From the NCBI RefSeq assembly GCF_020921035.1, contig NC_063150.1:19296501-19360500 (forward strand): a stretch of DNA of 64,000 nt. Direction: 5' to 3'. Below, one piece after another: positions 45,459 to 57,714 of this stretch. The first letter of the stretch is position 1, and every line of letters starts with the position of its first letter. The notes under the pieces were generated by a model. That model saw only the letters and a program-made list of their open reading frames with translations, did no database searches and had not been told where the DNA came from. This DNA is from Rhodamnia argentea. Lineage: Eukaryota; Streptophyta; Magnoliopsida; Myrtales; Myrtaceae. The translations under genes were made by a program, and so were the position numbers.

Positions 45459-47876
45459 TGTCACACCCCAATCCTTGGGTACGTAATATCCCTACCAATA
45501 TGCCTCGGGTCAAAAAGGATGACGTCTCGGGCACGTCATCGACCCATTCATTTTATCTTTTATTACGCATGCGGAACGTACAACTCTCAAACATCAAATC
45601 AGACAACATGGATATTTAAATAGATAGTTACAACAATCAAAACACGATAGTTCAGCAAAACCACATTGTATTTAATTATCTTTGTTAACCCAAGAATGTG
45701 AAATATCTATAAGCCCATTCTTCGAGCCACTTTCCACAACTCTCAGAAATACCAGGTTGGAAATAACACGACTCTCAAACAACTCCAACAAGATCCACAC
45801 CAATTCCAGTTATTCATGACTAAGGGCCTGAAATTGGTTAATAACGATGGGGTGATATATGAATCTCGGTTAGTCAATGCCTGAGCCCGGCTATGACGTT
45901 GATTCTCTCAGAAAATCCTACCAGGCAGCCACAAAAGCATCATACATATATAGGTCAACTACATGCAAACTTACTAGTCTTCCGCCATGCACAATTCAAT
46001 GCTTGACTCAATTCAATAGTCACATCGGACAAACAACTGGCATGGTATCATATCAATTTACATGCGCAGGACATCACACGAAGTCCATTGAATAACTAGT
46101 GAACCATGAAATCGGCGTGGTCGGTGCACATCACTAGTGTGGCCCCAACACTATGATTGGCATCGTCTATTGGTAGGACTAGGTATCGTCCCTTACTTTC
46201 GGCGACGTCGATCGAGAGCTAAGTATCCAGTGCGACCGGCATGACATAGCAAACATGCATTCTAAAAAGGATTGTCGGTCCGTCACAAGTCGCGACCGGT
46301 ATCCGACAATTCATGTGATCTGTACGACTAGCACGGGCACGAATTAACGCGCTTCTAACAAGTCATGTAGTTTCGTACGACCGGCACGGTACGAACTTAT
46401 CAAGTACCCGTACGACCGGCACGGTTTAACCTCATCATATGACCACTCAAGTACATCCGACAACCAACCAATTTTTATCTTTTACTTTTAGCCGGATGCT
46501 CATGCGGATGTGCTTAAGACTCGGCCCACGGCCATTTTCATGCTAAAATATGCAATTTAATTCCGCACGTGGTCATATAAATGTACAATATTATCCACAA
46601 GATTTTGTATCGATACGGGGTGGCTGATACCCATAATCGCTCACACAACAACCAACTACCAACACCAAGCCTTCAATCAAACACTAAATCACCACGGATT
46701 AATTAAACACAAGTAATAATCCCACCAATAATTATTAATCCAATTTCGTACAATTAACGGTCGTACGCTCGGCTTTGACCTATCGCTCGCTTGCGATAAA
46801 AAATCAGCAATCACTACCCAAACAATCAATCCAGTCTAATCACCAATTAGCCAAAGACGGCCTAACCAGTCCGACTACCTTAAATAATTGTAGCCATTTA
46901 TTTTAAACCCAATTTCTATCTAATCTTACCACAATTAAACTACCTAAACACTCTAAATTGCTAACAATGCTAATTGACTATTATTGAGCACAATTAGCGC
47001 CCTAATCGGGGTTTAGGGATTTAACTCACAATTTAAACGATGTTCGGCGATGACTCGGACGCGTTGGTGACGACCATGATAATGCAAGGCGCGGGTGGCT
47101 ACGACAATGACCGGCGACGGCTCTCGATCATGGCTCACGGGTCTCGGCTTGAGTTGGTACAACGGGCACAATTTCGCGTTGGACTTGCTTCGAGCCTCGG
47201 GTCGAGGGACTCACGATTTCAACGGATGACGCGATACGAATGGCGGTTCACGATGGGACCGTAGGTTACGGAATAAAGGCCTCGCAGCGGCGGAGACGGT
47301 GATGAGTGGCGAAAATGGAGGCTCGCGGCCACGGAACAAGGAAGCCACGGGGTTCTCGGTTTCGGGTTAGGTCATCGCTCTTTGGGTCAACAGGTGGCCG
47401 GCGGGTCGCGGCAGCTCAAGGCAGTGGATCGGCTCAGGGGACGAGTTCGGGAATAGGCAACCACGTGGCCGGGCAGTGGCTGGCGGTCGTCGGGCATGAG
47501 CAGAGGAGGGGAAACAGGGTCGACGTCGCATGTGAGCTCAACTAGGGTTCGCGGTTTCGGAGGGCCGAGGGTGGCTTGCGGGTCTTGAGGCTCGGACAAC
47601 CGGCGAGGCTATTCGACGGTGACCGATGATTGGCGGGTGGCGGCAACGCGCTGCGGAGCGGGCCGTGGACCATGGGTCAAGTTGCAACAAACAGAAAGGA
47701 GGGCCTTGGGTTCAAAGGTAGTAGCCGCACAGTGGCGTCGGGCGGGCGGCACGACAGCAGGCGAAGCCGGTGGTTGGTGGCGACAGTGCAGATGGGGTAG
47801 GGTGAAGGTCGGAGGGTGTTGGCCAAAGAAGTAACGGAAGAAAGAAGAAAAACGAAGACGAAGAAGAAGACGCAAA

Positions 47877-47934
<58 letters not shown>

Positions 47935-48357
47935 TCGCAGTCAACAAAGAGAGAGTAGTTGGTGAGGCTTACAGCTGATAAGACCAAAAAGAAAAAAGGG
48001 GGCCCACCACTTCAAATCAACATTAATGGCTTTTTTTTTACTTGTATAATATCTAGGGGCGTAACGATAATTTATCCAATCGGGGTAATTTAAACTACCG
48101 ATACTAAAACCGAGGGCAATATGATATTTTCACGGTTTGGGTTCGGTCAAGGTTAGGTTTAAGTGCGAAGGGTTCGAAATCGCTACGCGATGACCGAACT
48201 ATCATAACCTAATCTAGTCTGACTAACATCTCGGGAAAGATTTAATCATCGTCTCTTAAACCTTCAAAATCCAGTATTATTCCACGGACTGAAATTTTAG
48301 GAACTAAAATCCTTCGACCCAATCATCTTATAGTCGTCGAAATTCTAGGGCATCACA
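45459..48357 (-). mobile_element. Element 1: 3' LTR (Ty3/gypsy, Tekay/Del-like)
   Basis: Starts TGTCACACCCC and ends GGGCATCACA in plus orientation; 2899 bp. On the minus strand it follows a purine tract (AAGGAGGGGAAAG, 48359-48371). It contains a perfect GA run at 47881-47931. The short frames inside (47040-47264, 47306-47545, 47609-47987) are LTR sequence. It interrupts the PPR fragment after GTGCAAC. Confidence 0.85.
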
Positions 48358-51300
48358 ACTTTCCCCTCCTTAGGAAATTTCATCACCTAAATTTAACTAC
48401 TACAACTTCTCGAAAGGATGAAGATACTGACACCTCACAACATCCTCACTACTCGTCATCATATACTTATCTCATAACAATCCTTATCTCAATTCAGCGC
48501 ACTAAAACTACACTGTGACCTTGAAAACACAAGTCAGATTCAAATCTACGATCCTTAATTATCAATCTGTCACAGTTCCATGTCCACGGTTTGTCTAGAT
48601 AGGTTAAATCGTCTAACTCCGAAAATCCAAACCTAAATTGTCACTTTATGCATGTGCTACCCAAACCAGCTGTAAACTATCATACTATATCCACAATCGA
48701 CCATAGAACGACCATCCCTACTTATTGATTGACAATCTCCTAACTATCCAATGGTAGAAGTTGTTGCTATTTCCCCTACCAGACGCAATCACATCCTTCA
48801 ACCTCTTGCGTCCAAATTATCCTTTCAAATTGGCCATCCGTCTGCGGATGCTAGGCCGTACTAAACAAGGGCTTCGTTTGCAACTCAATCTGTAGATTTC
48901 CTCCAAAATGCAAGAGTAAACTTGGGATTACGATCCGAAATGATTGTCACCGGCACTCATTAAGGCGTATTATTTGTAGTACATACAACTCAACATATCT
49001 GTCTAAAGTAAAATCCTTTCTCACTACTATAAAACGAGCATACTTCATCAATTGGTCTTCGAAGACCCAATTTGTGTCATTACCCTTCTAATTTCTTGGC
49101 AATTCCATCACAAGGTCCATCGTGGTATGCCCTACCTTCACTCTAAAATCTGCAAGGCCACATCAGTCTACTAGGTTTATAATGCTACGCCTTGACTAAG
49201 CACTTCGCCACGTGCTTGGCTATACCGATCTCCTACCATTCCACTAGTAGTATTACCTCGAATTCTAGTACATTCTCGCTTAACCGGACTAACACCATAG
49301 CTACTGCAGTGGCCCGACAGGTTTATTGTCTTATCAAAGCAAGACCTTTAAGGTCATTGTCTCCAAAGATTATATGGCTTTACTATGCTTCCAATGCGCA
49401 CTCTGATTACGTGTCTTCCTTAATTGCCACATCTCGCAATCTTAATTTTATTTTAGGCCATCACCAACCTCAATAACTCACACATTTATCCGGCAAACCT
49501 CACTATGTCATCCACTCTTAACTTGCCATTATGAACTTTCCTTTTTCCTTCCCACGATCGTCGTCCCACGTATTTGCCTAAAGTTCCATTGATTATATTC
49601 CTCAAATAAAATCCACTCCATCACGACATTTTTGGGTAGCTGGTTAATTGATTCATATGGATCTCAAACCATTCTTAGGCTACTCTAATCACATAGCATG
49701 GAGCACTCTCTCCAATTCACCTTCGGAGGCACAACCGACCTTTACCAACACCACCAAGCATAAAAACATTATTTATTCGTGACATCTCAATCCACTTACA
49801 ATCTTTCATCCATTAATCAAAATATAATACTATGCATCTTCAAACATATTTTTCACTTTGAGAACCAACTTTAAATATGTGTAATGCATGATCGTCCTCA
49901 CTACTCATCATATATTGTTTAACTTCGCTCCGGCCTTTATCAATCTGAACTTTTTAACTCCACAGGCGGTAATTACATCTCAAGCTCAATCGCCTAATTT
50001 CAAATCAATTGCCTAAGATCAAATTATAATTTCATGTTCAATCATTGTCCAAATAAAACCCATGTGCACTCATTCACACCGACCCTTAATCCAAATGTCT
50101 ATCGTTCACTGTCTTGCAATCCTTTTTTTTTTTTTCATCGATCGGGAACATCAATAAAAATCAGGGACTTAAACCACCAAGGTGCCACACAAATTCAGAC
50201 CTATAGTCTACGATTATTAATCACCACAATAATTCCAAACAAGCTAACCACCAAACTCCAATTATTTAAGCCTAGATCCTCGCCTTCTGAATTTATCGCC
50301 CAATCTATTGGCGGCCACTATACTATATCCTCAAGTTTGGTCATTGACAATTCAAAATTACAATTATCTAATCCAACCGGCCCTTTGTCCAAATGTTTCT
50401 TATTTGTTTCCTGAACCTCACATCAACAATTAATTAGGGTCTTTCCATAACAATCGATATCTAAAACTATTAGGAACCAACACAATTTCAAACCTATGAC
50501 CCACCAAAATCAATTCTCAAACTTCACATCCAAAACCATTGATATGTCATTTCCATCTCAACTTATCGTTCATAAGTCAATCATTAAACTTTAAACGCGT
50601 TCACCAGTTCAACTCCACGCACAAAACATTCCTGGTTCTCGTTCACTTCTTTGCGAGTCTTCATCATATCATTAATCAAGGCCATTAATGAAAATCAATA
50701 ACTAAAACCATCAGAATACTATACAAGTTCCAACTTATATAAGCCACAATTATCAATCGTCTCTTTGCAAACCGTCTTCATAGGCCAAGCCTATCGATAT
50801 GTCTTTTGCATTTCGACTCATCGTCCTTCTTAAACAATTGCACCAAGAGCATGGCTATTGCAAAGTGTTTTTCCACAAAATGCCTGTAATATTCCGCCAA
50901 TTCTAAGGAACTTCAAACCTCTATCACTATCGGTGGTCTTGGCCAACCCATGACTGCTTCTATCTTGACCGAATCTATTGAAATTCCTTTGCTAGAAACC
51001 ACACGACCTAAGAGAGCTACACGAGTTATCCAAAATTTGCACCCACTAAACTCGGCAAGTACTTATACCTCCTATGGGTCCTCAATATAGTCTTGAAATG
51101 CTGCTCACGGTCTTTAAAACTCTTCGAGTACATCAAGTTATCGTCTACGAACACTATATTCATTATATCCATAAAGGTAGCAGAAACATTCGTCAGACTG
51201 CACGCCGTCACAGCAAACTCATAATGTCTATAACGCATTTTAAATGCTATTTTCGACATATTCTCCTTCTTGATCCTCAACTAATGACTTCTCGTCCATA

Positions 51301-52300
51301 AACCGGTCTTAGAAAATATCGAAGTTCCTTACAGCTAGCCAAATAAAGCACCTATCTTGGACTGTGTATAATGGTTCTTGATCATCACTTGATTAAGCTA
51401 CCCGCAATCGATGTACCACGTCAACGATCCATCTTTATTTCTCAAGAACAACATAGATGCTCCCTATAGCGGTGCACCGGGGCGGATGAATCCTTCATCC
51501 CGCTACTCCTGCAGTTGTACCTTAAGCTTCCTAAAGTTCCGACAATGCCATCCTATAAGGCGCCTTGGAGATCGGCTTCGTCTTAGTGGTCAACCCAACT
51601 ACAACCACTAATTCCCTTTCTCGCGGCAACTCTTGTAACTCTTGAGAAAAGACATCGAGAAATTCACACATCATATCGATGTCTTCTATCCTAGGTTCCT
51701 CAATTGACGTGTCAACCACAAATGCCAGGTATCTTAGACAACCACTCTCCAATAGACGAATCACCTTGAGCGACTAAATTGACAAAGTTGAGGTTCCTCC
51801 TTGATTACCATCAAACTTAATACCGAGCCCATTCAACTGGTTAAGCTAAATTGTTTTGTGACGACCATCCATCGCAGCTCCAAGACAATCCATACTAATA
51901 ATAACATCAAAGCCACACATCGCTAGCACGACCAATCTATCATCTTCTCGTGACTACTTATAATCAAATTGCATCCGATCAAATTACACTTGAAACATCC
52001 TATAGCAGATACCAACTTATCCTCTAGCGGCGCTGGAATCCTAAAGACCGTTTCCAACGGTTCTAAACTCAAACCAACTAGTTTAATAGATTACACTCCG
52101 AGCAAGTACTTTACGGGGCCCCGCTCACCCCAAAGCAATACTTATGAAAATTTAGGCATACAATCTTAAAATTTACGTAATAAATACACGCATAGGATTT
52201 CAATCCTACTAACTATCCCAAATCCCAATGCTCCTTATCACTCCAAACCATGCCCGGATGGATCGGATTGACCTTGCTATGATACCACATTGCACAGGGA
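48358..52300 (-). pseudogene. Element 1: decayed gypsy internal region, gag missing
   Basis: Minus-strand scraps of pol: protease/RT boundary at 51531-51764 (CEFLDVFSQELQELP, ISKAPYRMALSEL) and RT at 51026-51280 (MRYRHYEFAV, FVDDNLMYSKS, with a deletion). 48800-50900 is too decayed to read, but its DNA resembles the RNase H/integrase of element 2 (for example TCCATCGTGGTATGC). A primer site complementary to initiator Met tRNA (TGGTATCATAGC on minus) is at 52276-52287. The internal part is only 3.9 kb, and nothing gag-like lies between the primer site and protease. Confidence 0.75.
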
Positions 52301-52414
52301 TGTTATATCCTAATCCTCGGGTACGTAATATCCCTACTAATACGCCTTACGTAAAAAAGGATGACGTCCCAAGCACATCATCGGCCCATTCGTTTTATCT
52401 TTTATTACGCATGC
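52301..52414 (-). mobile_element. Element 1: edge of the 5' LTR, interrupted
   Basis: Matches 45459-45557 (AATCCTCGGGTACGTAATATCC, TTTTATCTTTTATTACGCATGC). It breaks off at CGCATGC, where element 2 begins; the remainder should lie beyond the right end of the window. Confidence 0.85.
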
Positions 52415-55186
52415 TGTCACGCCCCGAATCTCGAGCTCGCAACATCCTTACCTTACTAGCCTCGGGTCATGAATGATAGCGTCCCGGGTAGGCTATCGAC
52501 CTATGAATTTATGGCGCATGTGGAACGTGCAAATCTCCTAGACAACAATAACAACGGGATAGCATAGTAGGAAAAATAACACCGTCAATTCACAAAAATA
52601 ATTTCATTAAACATTCAAGCAGACGAATCTTAACCCTACCGAGCTACATAAAATATATACAACCCTATACTTCGGGGCGGCTCACTAGGACCTCAAAAAG
52701 ACACAAGGTCGGGTAAGGTTAATTCTTCGTCTACTCCCAAAAATCCTACCATCATCCTCTCGGTTCATCATCCACGGCCTTCAAGATCGCCTGAAAATTG
52801 TTAACCACGACGGGGTGAGAAATTAATCTCGGTGAGCCAACGCCTAAGCCCGGTTAGGACGTTGATTCGCTCGTACACCCTAAAAATTAACACATCAGCA
52901 TAAAGCAAGTATTTCAATCACAGGCAACTTACCCTCCAAGCCATACGTAATGCAATGCGGACTCGACTCAACAATCAATCAACCAAATCAATTCATCACC
53001 GCAAAGCATCACAACACTTGCATGCACAGGACACCACACGTAGTCCATTTATTATCAGATCCGACCCGTAGGTCCAGCACACTAGTCGGTTTGGTGCTCT
53101 CTTGGCGGGACCAAGCATCGTCCCTTACTTCCGACGACGGCGTCTGATAGTCCATGTGACTCCGCTTGACCAACCGGAAGACAATGATTGTCGACACGGC
53201 ACGGAGCTAACATGAATCCTAAAAAGGCTTTGGCCCATCACAAGCCGCGACCGGCAAACGTACAGCCGTAAGACAATGACCGACGCGCATCTAGCAACCG
53301 GAAGACAATGATCGACGTGCATCTAGCAACCGTAAGACAATGATTGCCGGGACCGACCGACCGTAAGACAATGATCGTCGGAATTATCCCATTATGTGAC
53401 CACTCGGGCACTTCGACAACCAGCCAGTTCATTTCTTGGATTTAGGTCGAATGCTCATACTCGCATGTTCAAATACTTGGCCCAAGGCCGTTTTCGTGCA
53501 AAAACATGCAATTTTATCTCATACGTGGTCACATGAATGTGCAATTTATATTGATCGATGCATCAAACAATTTGGGGCGATTCAACTCTAATCGGACCCC
53601 CACACAATCAGCACTCAAATCCGGCATTCATAGCCAATAATTCATAAGTCGATTAGCCAATTGCAGCCAGTCAATTATTAATTCCAATTTCAATTCCAAT
53701 TGCGCACTCGTCTCTAACCTATCGCTCGCTCGCGATCAATCAACACAAACAATCGGATCAATTAACCAATCTAATCTAATTAGGTATGAAATCCTAACTA
53801 ATTAGACTAACCTAACCAATTAGGGCCATTGAACCTAAACCAAATTTCTAACCTAAACCGGCCCTAATCGAGCTACCTAAATACCTAATAATCTAATTAA
53901 TCTAATCTGAACGCAATTAGCATCCTAACCAAGAGTTAGGGGCTAACTCACAATTATAATAAGCTCGGGCGGACTCAAATTGGGCGGCGGCGACGCGAAC
54001 TCGGCCCGGCCCGACGACGATTAAAGGCGGCCCGCGACCTAACTTGAACTTTGGCTTCAACCCGGTCCGGGACGACCCGAACGACTTGGCGACACTTTGG
54101 GAAGATGGCACGGGACTCGGGGTGGTGGCCTGAGCCGGCCTGAACAGTGACCGGCCGGCGTGAATGCGATCCCGGGCGAAAAAGGGCAAGCAAGTAACAA
54201 GGGGAAACGGGCTGTTCCGAGGGGGTTCCGGGCGTCCAAAGTTGGGGAAAAGCTTGGCCAACGTCGGGGGGTCTCCGGGGGAGCTGTGGGTGGCGCCGGT
54301 GGCGACAATAGGTGGCCGGAGGCGGCGGTTCCAAGCTGCACGTAACCGGTGTAGTAAAACAGGGGCGATTTCAAAAACGGGGAGGTGATCTCTGGGCTGT
54401 TCGGAGCTCTACGGGCTGCGACCAACCTCCGGTGGCCTTGGGGGAAGATGTGGGGTCGAGGGTGGTCGCTCGGGGTGGTTTGGGGTGGCCGGAATCGGCC
54501 GGAGGGCGCCGGAACAGAGGCGGTGGCTGGGCGACGCAAAAACAGGGCAGGTGGGTCGCCGGGGCTGTTCCGAGGCTGAATTGCGGCTCTGCGGCGACTC
54601 ACGGCGGAGGCGGAGCGGCGGACGGAGGTGGTTGGAGGTCCGTGGTGATGGTTGGGGTGTTGGTCGAACAAAAATGACCAAGGAAGAAGGGGATGTCTTC
54701 GATTCTGGAGGGGGTCGCACACAACACAGAGGAGAGAGAGGCGGACGGGAAAGAGAGGAGGGGAGGAGAGAGAGAGAGAAAAAGTCACGTGGGTTTGACT
54801 AGGGGGCTGATCGGATTTGAATGGGTGAGGCCCACAAGTCACTCAAAATTAATGGTTTTTGGCTTATATGTATAATATCCAAGGGCGGTTCCGTAATTTG
54901 ACAAATTGGGACTGATTGGATTTTTGGCTCAACCGATAGGGAATAAAATTAGGAATTTCACGGGCTAGGTTCGGTCCGGAAAAATTTTAGGCGCGAGGAT
55001 TAAAAATCCTAAGTTACGGTGACCACGGTTTCGAGACCCAATCGAAACCGAACAAAATTTTGGGACTCGTCCAAATTCATCACTTTCGTCCTTTCGATCC
55101 AAAAATTTGCACCGACTAAAATTCAATTATCTTCCTTTTTATTGAATTCAGGCAAATTACATGGTTCGAATTTCCCAGGCGTCACA
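52415..55186 (-). mobile_element. Element 2: 3' LTR (Ty3/gypsy, Tekay/Del-like)
   Basis: Starts TGTCACGCCCC and ends GGCGTCACA in plus orientation; 2772 bp. It is related to but distinct from element 1's LTR. A purine tract AAGGTGGGGAGAG (minus) abuts at 55188-55200. Inside are GC-rich stop-poor stretches (53917-54842) without recognisable domains, and several AACCGTAAGACAATGA-like repeats at 53170-53380. Confidence 0.85.
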
Positions 55187-57714
55187 ACTCTCCCCACCTT
55201 AGGAAATTTCGTCCCCGAAATTACAATACGATCACGACTCTTCAAAAAGATACGGATAACTACTCTTCATAACTTCTTCGTTCTCCCATGTAGCTACTTC
55301 GGTTCCGTGGTGTTGCCAAACCACCTTGACTAGCTGAATCGTCTTGCTTCGGAGTACTTGTTCTTTCCTATCCACGATCCCGACAGTCTGTTCCATGTAC
55401 GCAGCTCGCTTATCTAGCTCAATTTCTTCATAACTCGGGACATGAGCGGGGTCCGGTTCGTACTTTCTTAACATTGACACGTGGAATACATTATGCACCC
55501 GAGCCGGTCTTGGCGGCAATGCAAGATGATACGCCAAATTTCCAATCCGCTCCAAAATCTCAAAAGGCCCGACATACCTAGGGCTTAATTTTCCTTTCCT
55601 ACCAAAACGAGATGTCCCTCTCATTGGCGACACCTTCAGAAAAACATGATCGCCCACTTGGAATTCTAGAGGTCTGCACCTCCTATCTGCATAGCTCTTC
55701 TGACGACTCCGAGCGGTCCTCAGTCTGTCTCTGATAACCTTGACGCCTTCCATAGATCGCTGTACTAACTCGGGACCAATGATTTTTCTTTCGCCTACTT
55801 CATCCCAATAAACTAGCGCCCCGCACGCTCTACCATACAATGCTTCAAATGGCGCCATCTTTATACTTTGCTGATAATCGTTGTTGTAGGCGAACTCAAC
55901 TAGATGCAATCGCTCTTCCCAATCGCCCTTAAAATCCAAGACACATGCTCTCAACATATCCTCTAGAGTCTATATCGTCCTTTCGGATTGACCATCCGTC
56001 TGCGGGTGATAGGCCGTACTAAATTGCAGCTTCGTCCCTAAAGTAGTCTGCAGACTCTTCCAAAATGTGGCGGTGAACTTGGGATCACGATCCGAGGTGA
56101 TCGTCACCGGTACTCCATGCGGTCTCACAATATGCCTCACATACAAATCTGCATATTTGTCCAAGGTGAAGTCTTTTCTTACTGGAATGAACTGCGCCGA
56201 CTTCGTCAATCTGTCTACCACAACCCATATCGAATCATGTCCTCTTTGACTTCTTGGCAATCCCATCACGAAGTCCATCGTGATATGCTCCCACTTCCAC
56301 TCTGGGATCTCCAATGGCTGCAACAGCCCTCCGGGCTTACAATGTTACGCCTTAACCCGCCGACAGGTCAAACACTTAGCCACATGCTTGGCTATATCTG
56401 CCTTCATACCATTCCACCAGTAGTGTTGCTTCAAATTTCGATACATCTTTGTACTTCCAGGATGGATACTATAAGCGCTACGATGTGCCTCCGATAAGAT
56501 ATCCTCCCTTAAATTTTCATCGATCGGCACAACCGGACGTCCTCTAAACTTCAATATCCCATCCTCGGCCACTTGAAAATCGACTCTTCGCTTAGCCGAG
56601 TCTTCTTGAAGAATCTTCCGAACAGTAGGGTCCGTCGATCGTAAGGTCTTTATTCTCACTTACACTTCTGGCTCGATTCTCAAAGTAGCCACTAGGCTCG
56701 ACAGATGACTAATCTCCAACTTGAAGTCCGAGTCTCTCACTTGCTCAAGCGGACGCCATTCATTAACACATAATTGAGCAATCGCTGATTTTCTACTCGG
56801 GGCATCTGCAACCTTATTCGCCTTGCCTGGATGATACAGTATCTCGCGATCATAATCCTTGAGCAGCTCCATCCATCGATGCTGCCTCATATTCAAGTCT
56901 TTCTGAGAGAACAGATACTTTAGGCTCTGATGATCGGTATACACTTGGAAACTTTCTCCGATCGGATAATGCCTCCAAATCTTCAGGGCGAACACGACCG
57001 CGACTAACTCCAAGTCGTGCGTCGGATAGTTCAACTCATGGGGTCTCAATCGGCGAGACGCATATGCTACTACCCTTCTATGTTGCATTAGCATGTAACC
57101 CAGACCTCCGAGAGACGCGTCACTATATATCTCGAATCCTCCGGGACCGGACGGAATAGTCAACACGGGAGCCGTAGTCGCCTTATGCTTAAGCTCTTGA
57201 AAACTACGCTCACACCGGTCCGTCCATTCATACTTCACATCTTTCTTCAACAGCTTAGTCATAGGCGAGGCTATAGCTGAAAACTTTTCCATGAATCACC
57301 TATAGTAGCCCGCCAATCCCAAGAAGCCTCTAATTTCGATTCTCGTCGTCGGTCTTGGCCAATCCATGATCGCCTCAATCTTAGACGGATCTACCGCAAT
57401 ACCCTCACCAGAAACCACGTGGCCCAAGAATGCCACATGAGCCAACCAAAACTCACACTTACCGAGCTTGGCGAAAAGCCGATGCAATCTCAAAGTCTCC
57501 AATACTACTCTCGGGTGTTGTTCATGGTCCTCGGAACTCTTCGAGTACACCAGGATATCGTCTATGAACACGATGACGAAGCGATCCAAGAATTCCTTAA
57601 AAACTCTGTTCATCGGGTCCATAAAAGCAGCAGGAGCATTCGTCGGACCAAACGGCATCACCGTGAACTCATAGTGTCCATAACGCGTCCCGAATGCCGT
57701 TTTCGGTATATCTT
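55187..57714 (-). pseudogene. Element 2: gypsy pol (RT, RNase H, integrase, chromodomain-like end) with four nonsense codons
   Basis: One reading frame from 57714 down to 55232. In order: RT ([42 protein letters not shown]), RNase H ([27 protein letters not shown]), integrase zinc finger (HPGSTKMYRNLKQHYWW, CLTCRRVKA), core (ITMDFVMGLPRSQRG, SDRDPKF, STAYHPQTDGQSERTI), C-terminal GPFEILERIG, HNVFHVSMLRKY, and a chromodomain-like end (EQVLRSKTIQLVKVVWQHH, ATWENEE). In-frame stops at 57296 (TGA), 56660 (TAA), 56345 (TAA) and 55970 (TAG) interrupt it, with no frameshift. The RT start is missing because element 3 inserted at 57715. Typical of the Tekay/Del chromovirus lineage. Confidence 0.9.

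Noticed and set aside
47040..47987. Apparent genes on both strands at 47.0-48.0 kb
   Set aside because: Inside the element 1 LTR; Ser-Leu runs come from the GA/CT microsatellite.
53917..54842. 261-codon Pro-rich minus-strand frame and companions
   Set aside because: GC-rich segment of the element 2 LTR; several frames are open at once with no conserved domain.
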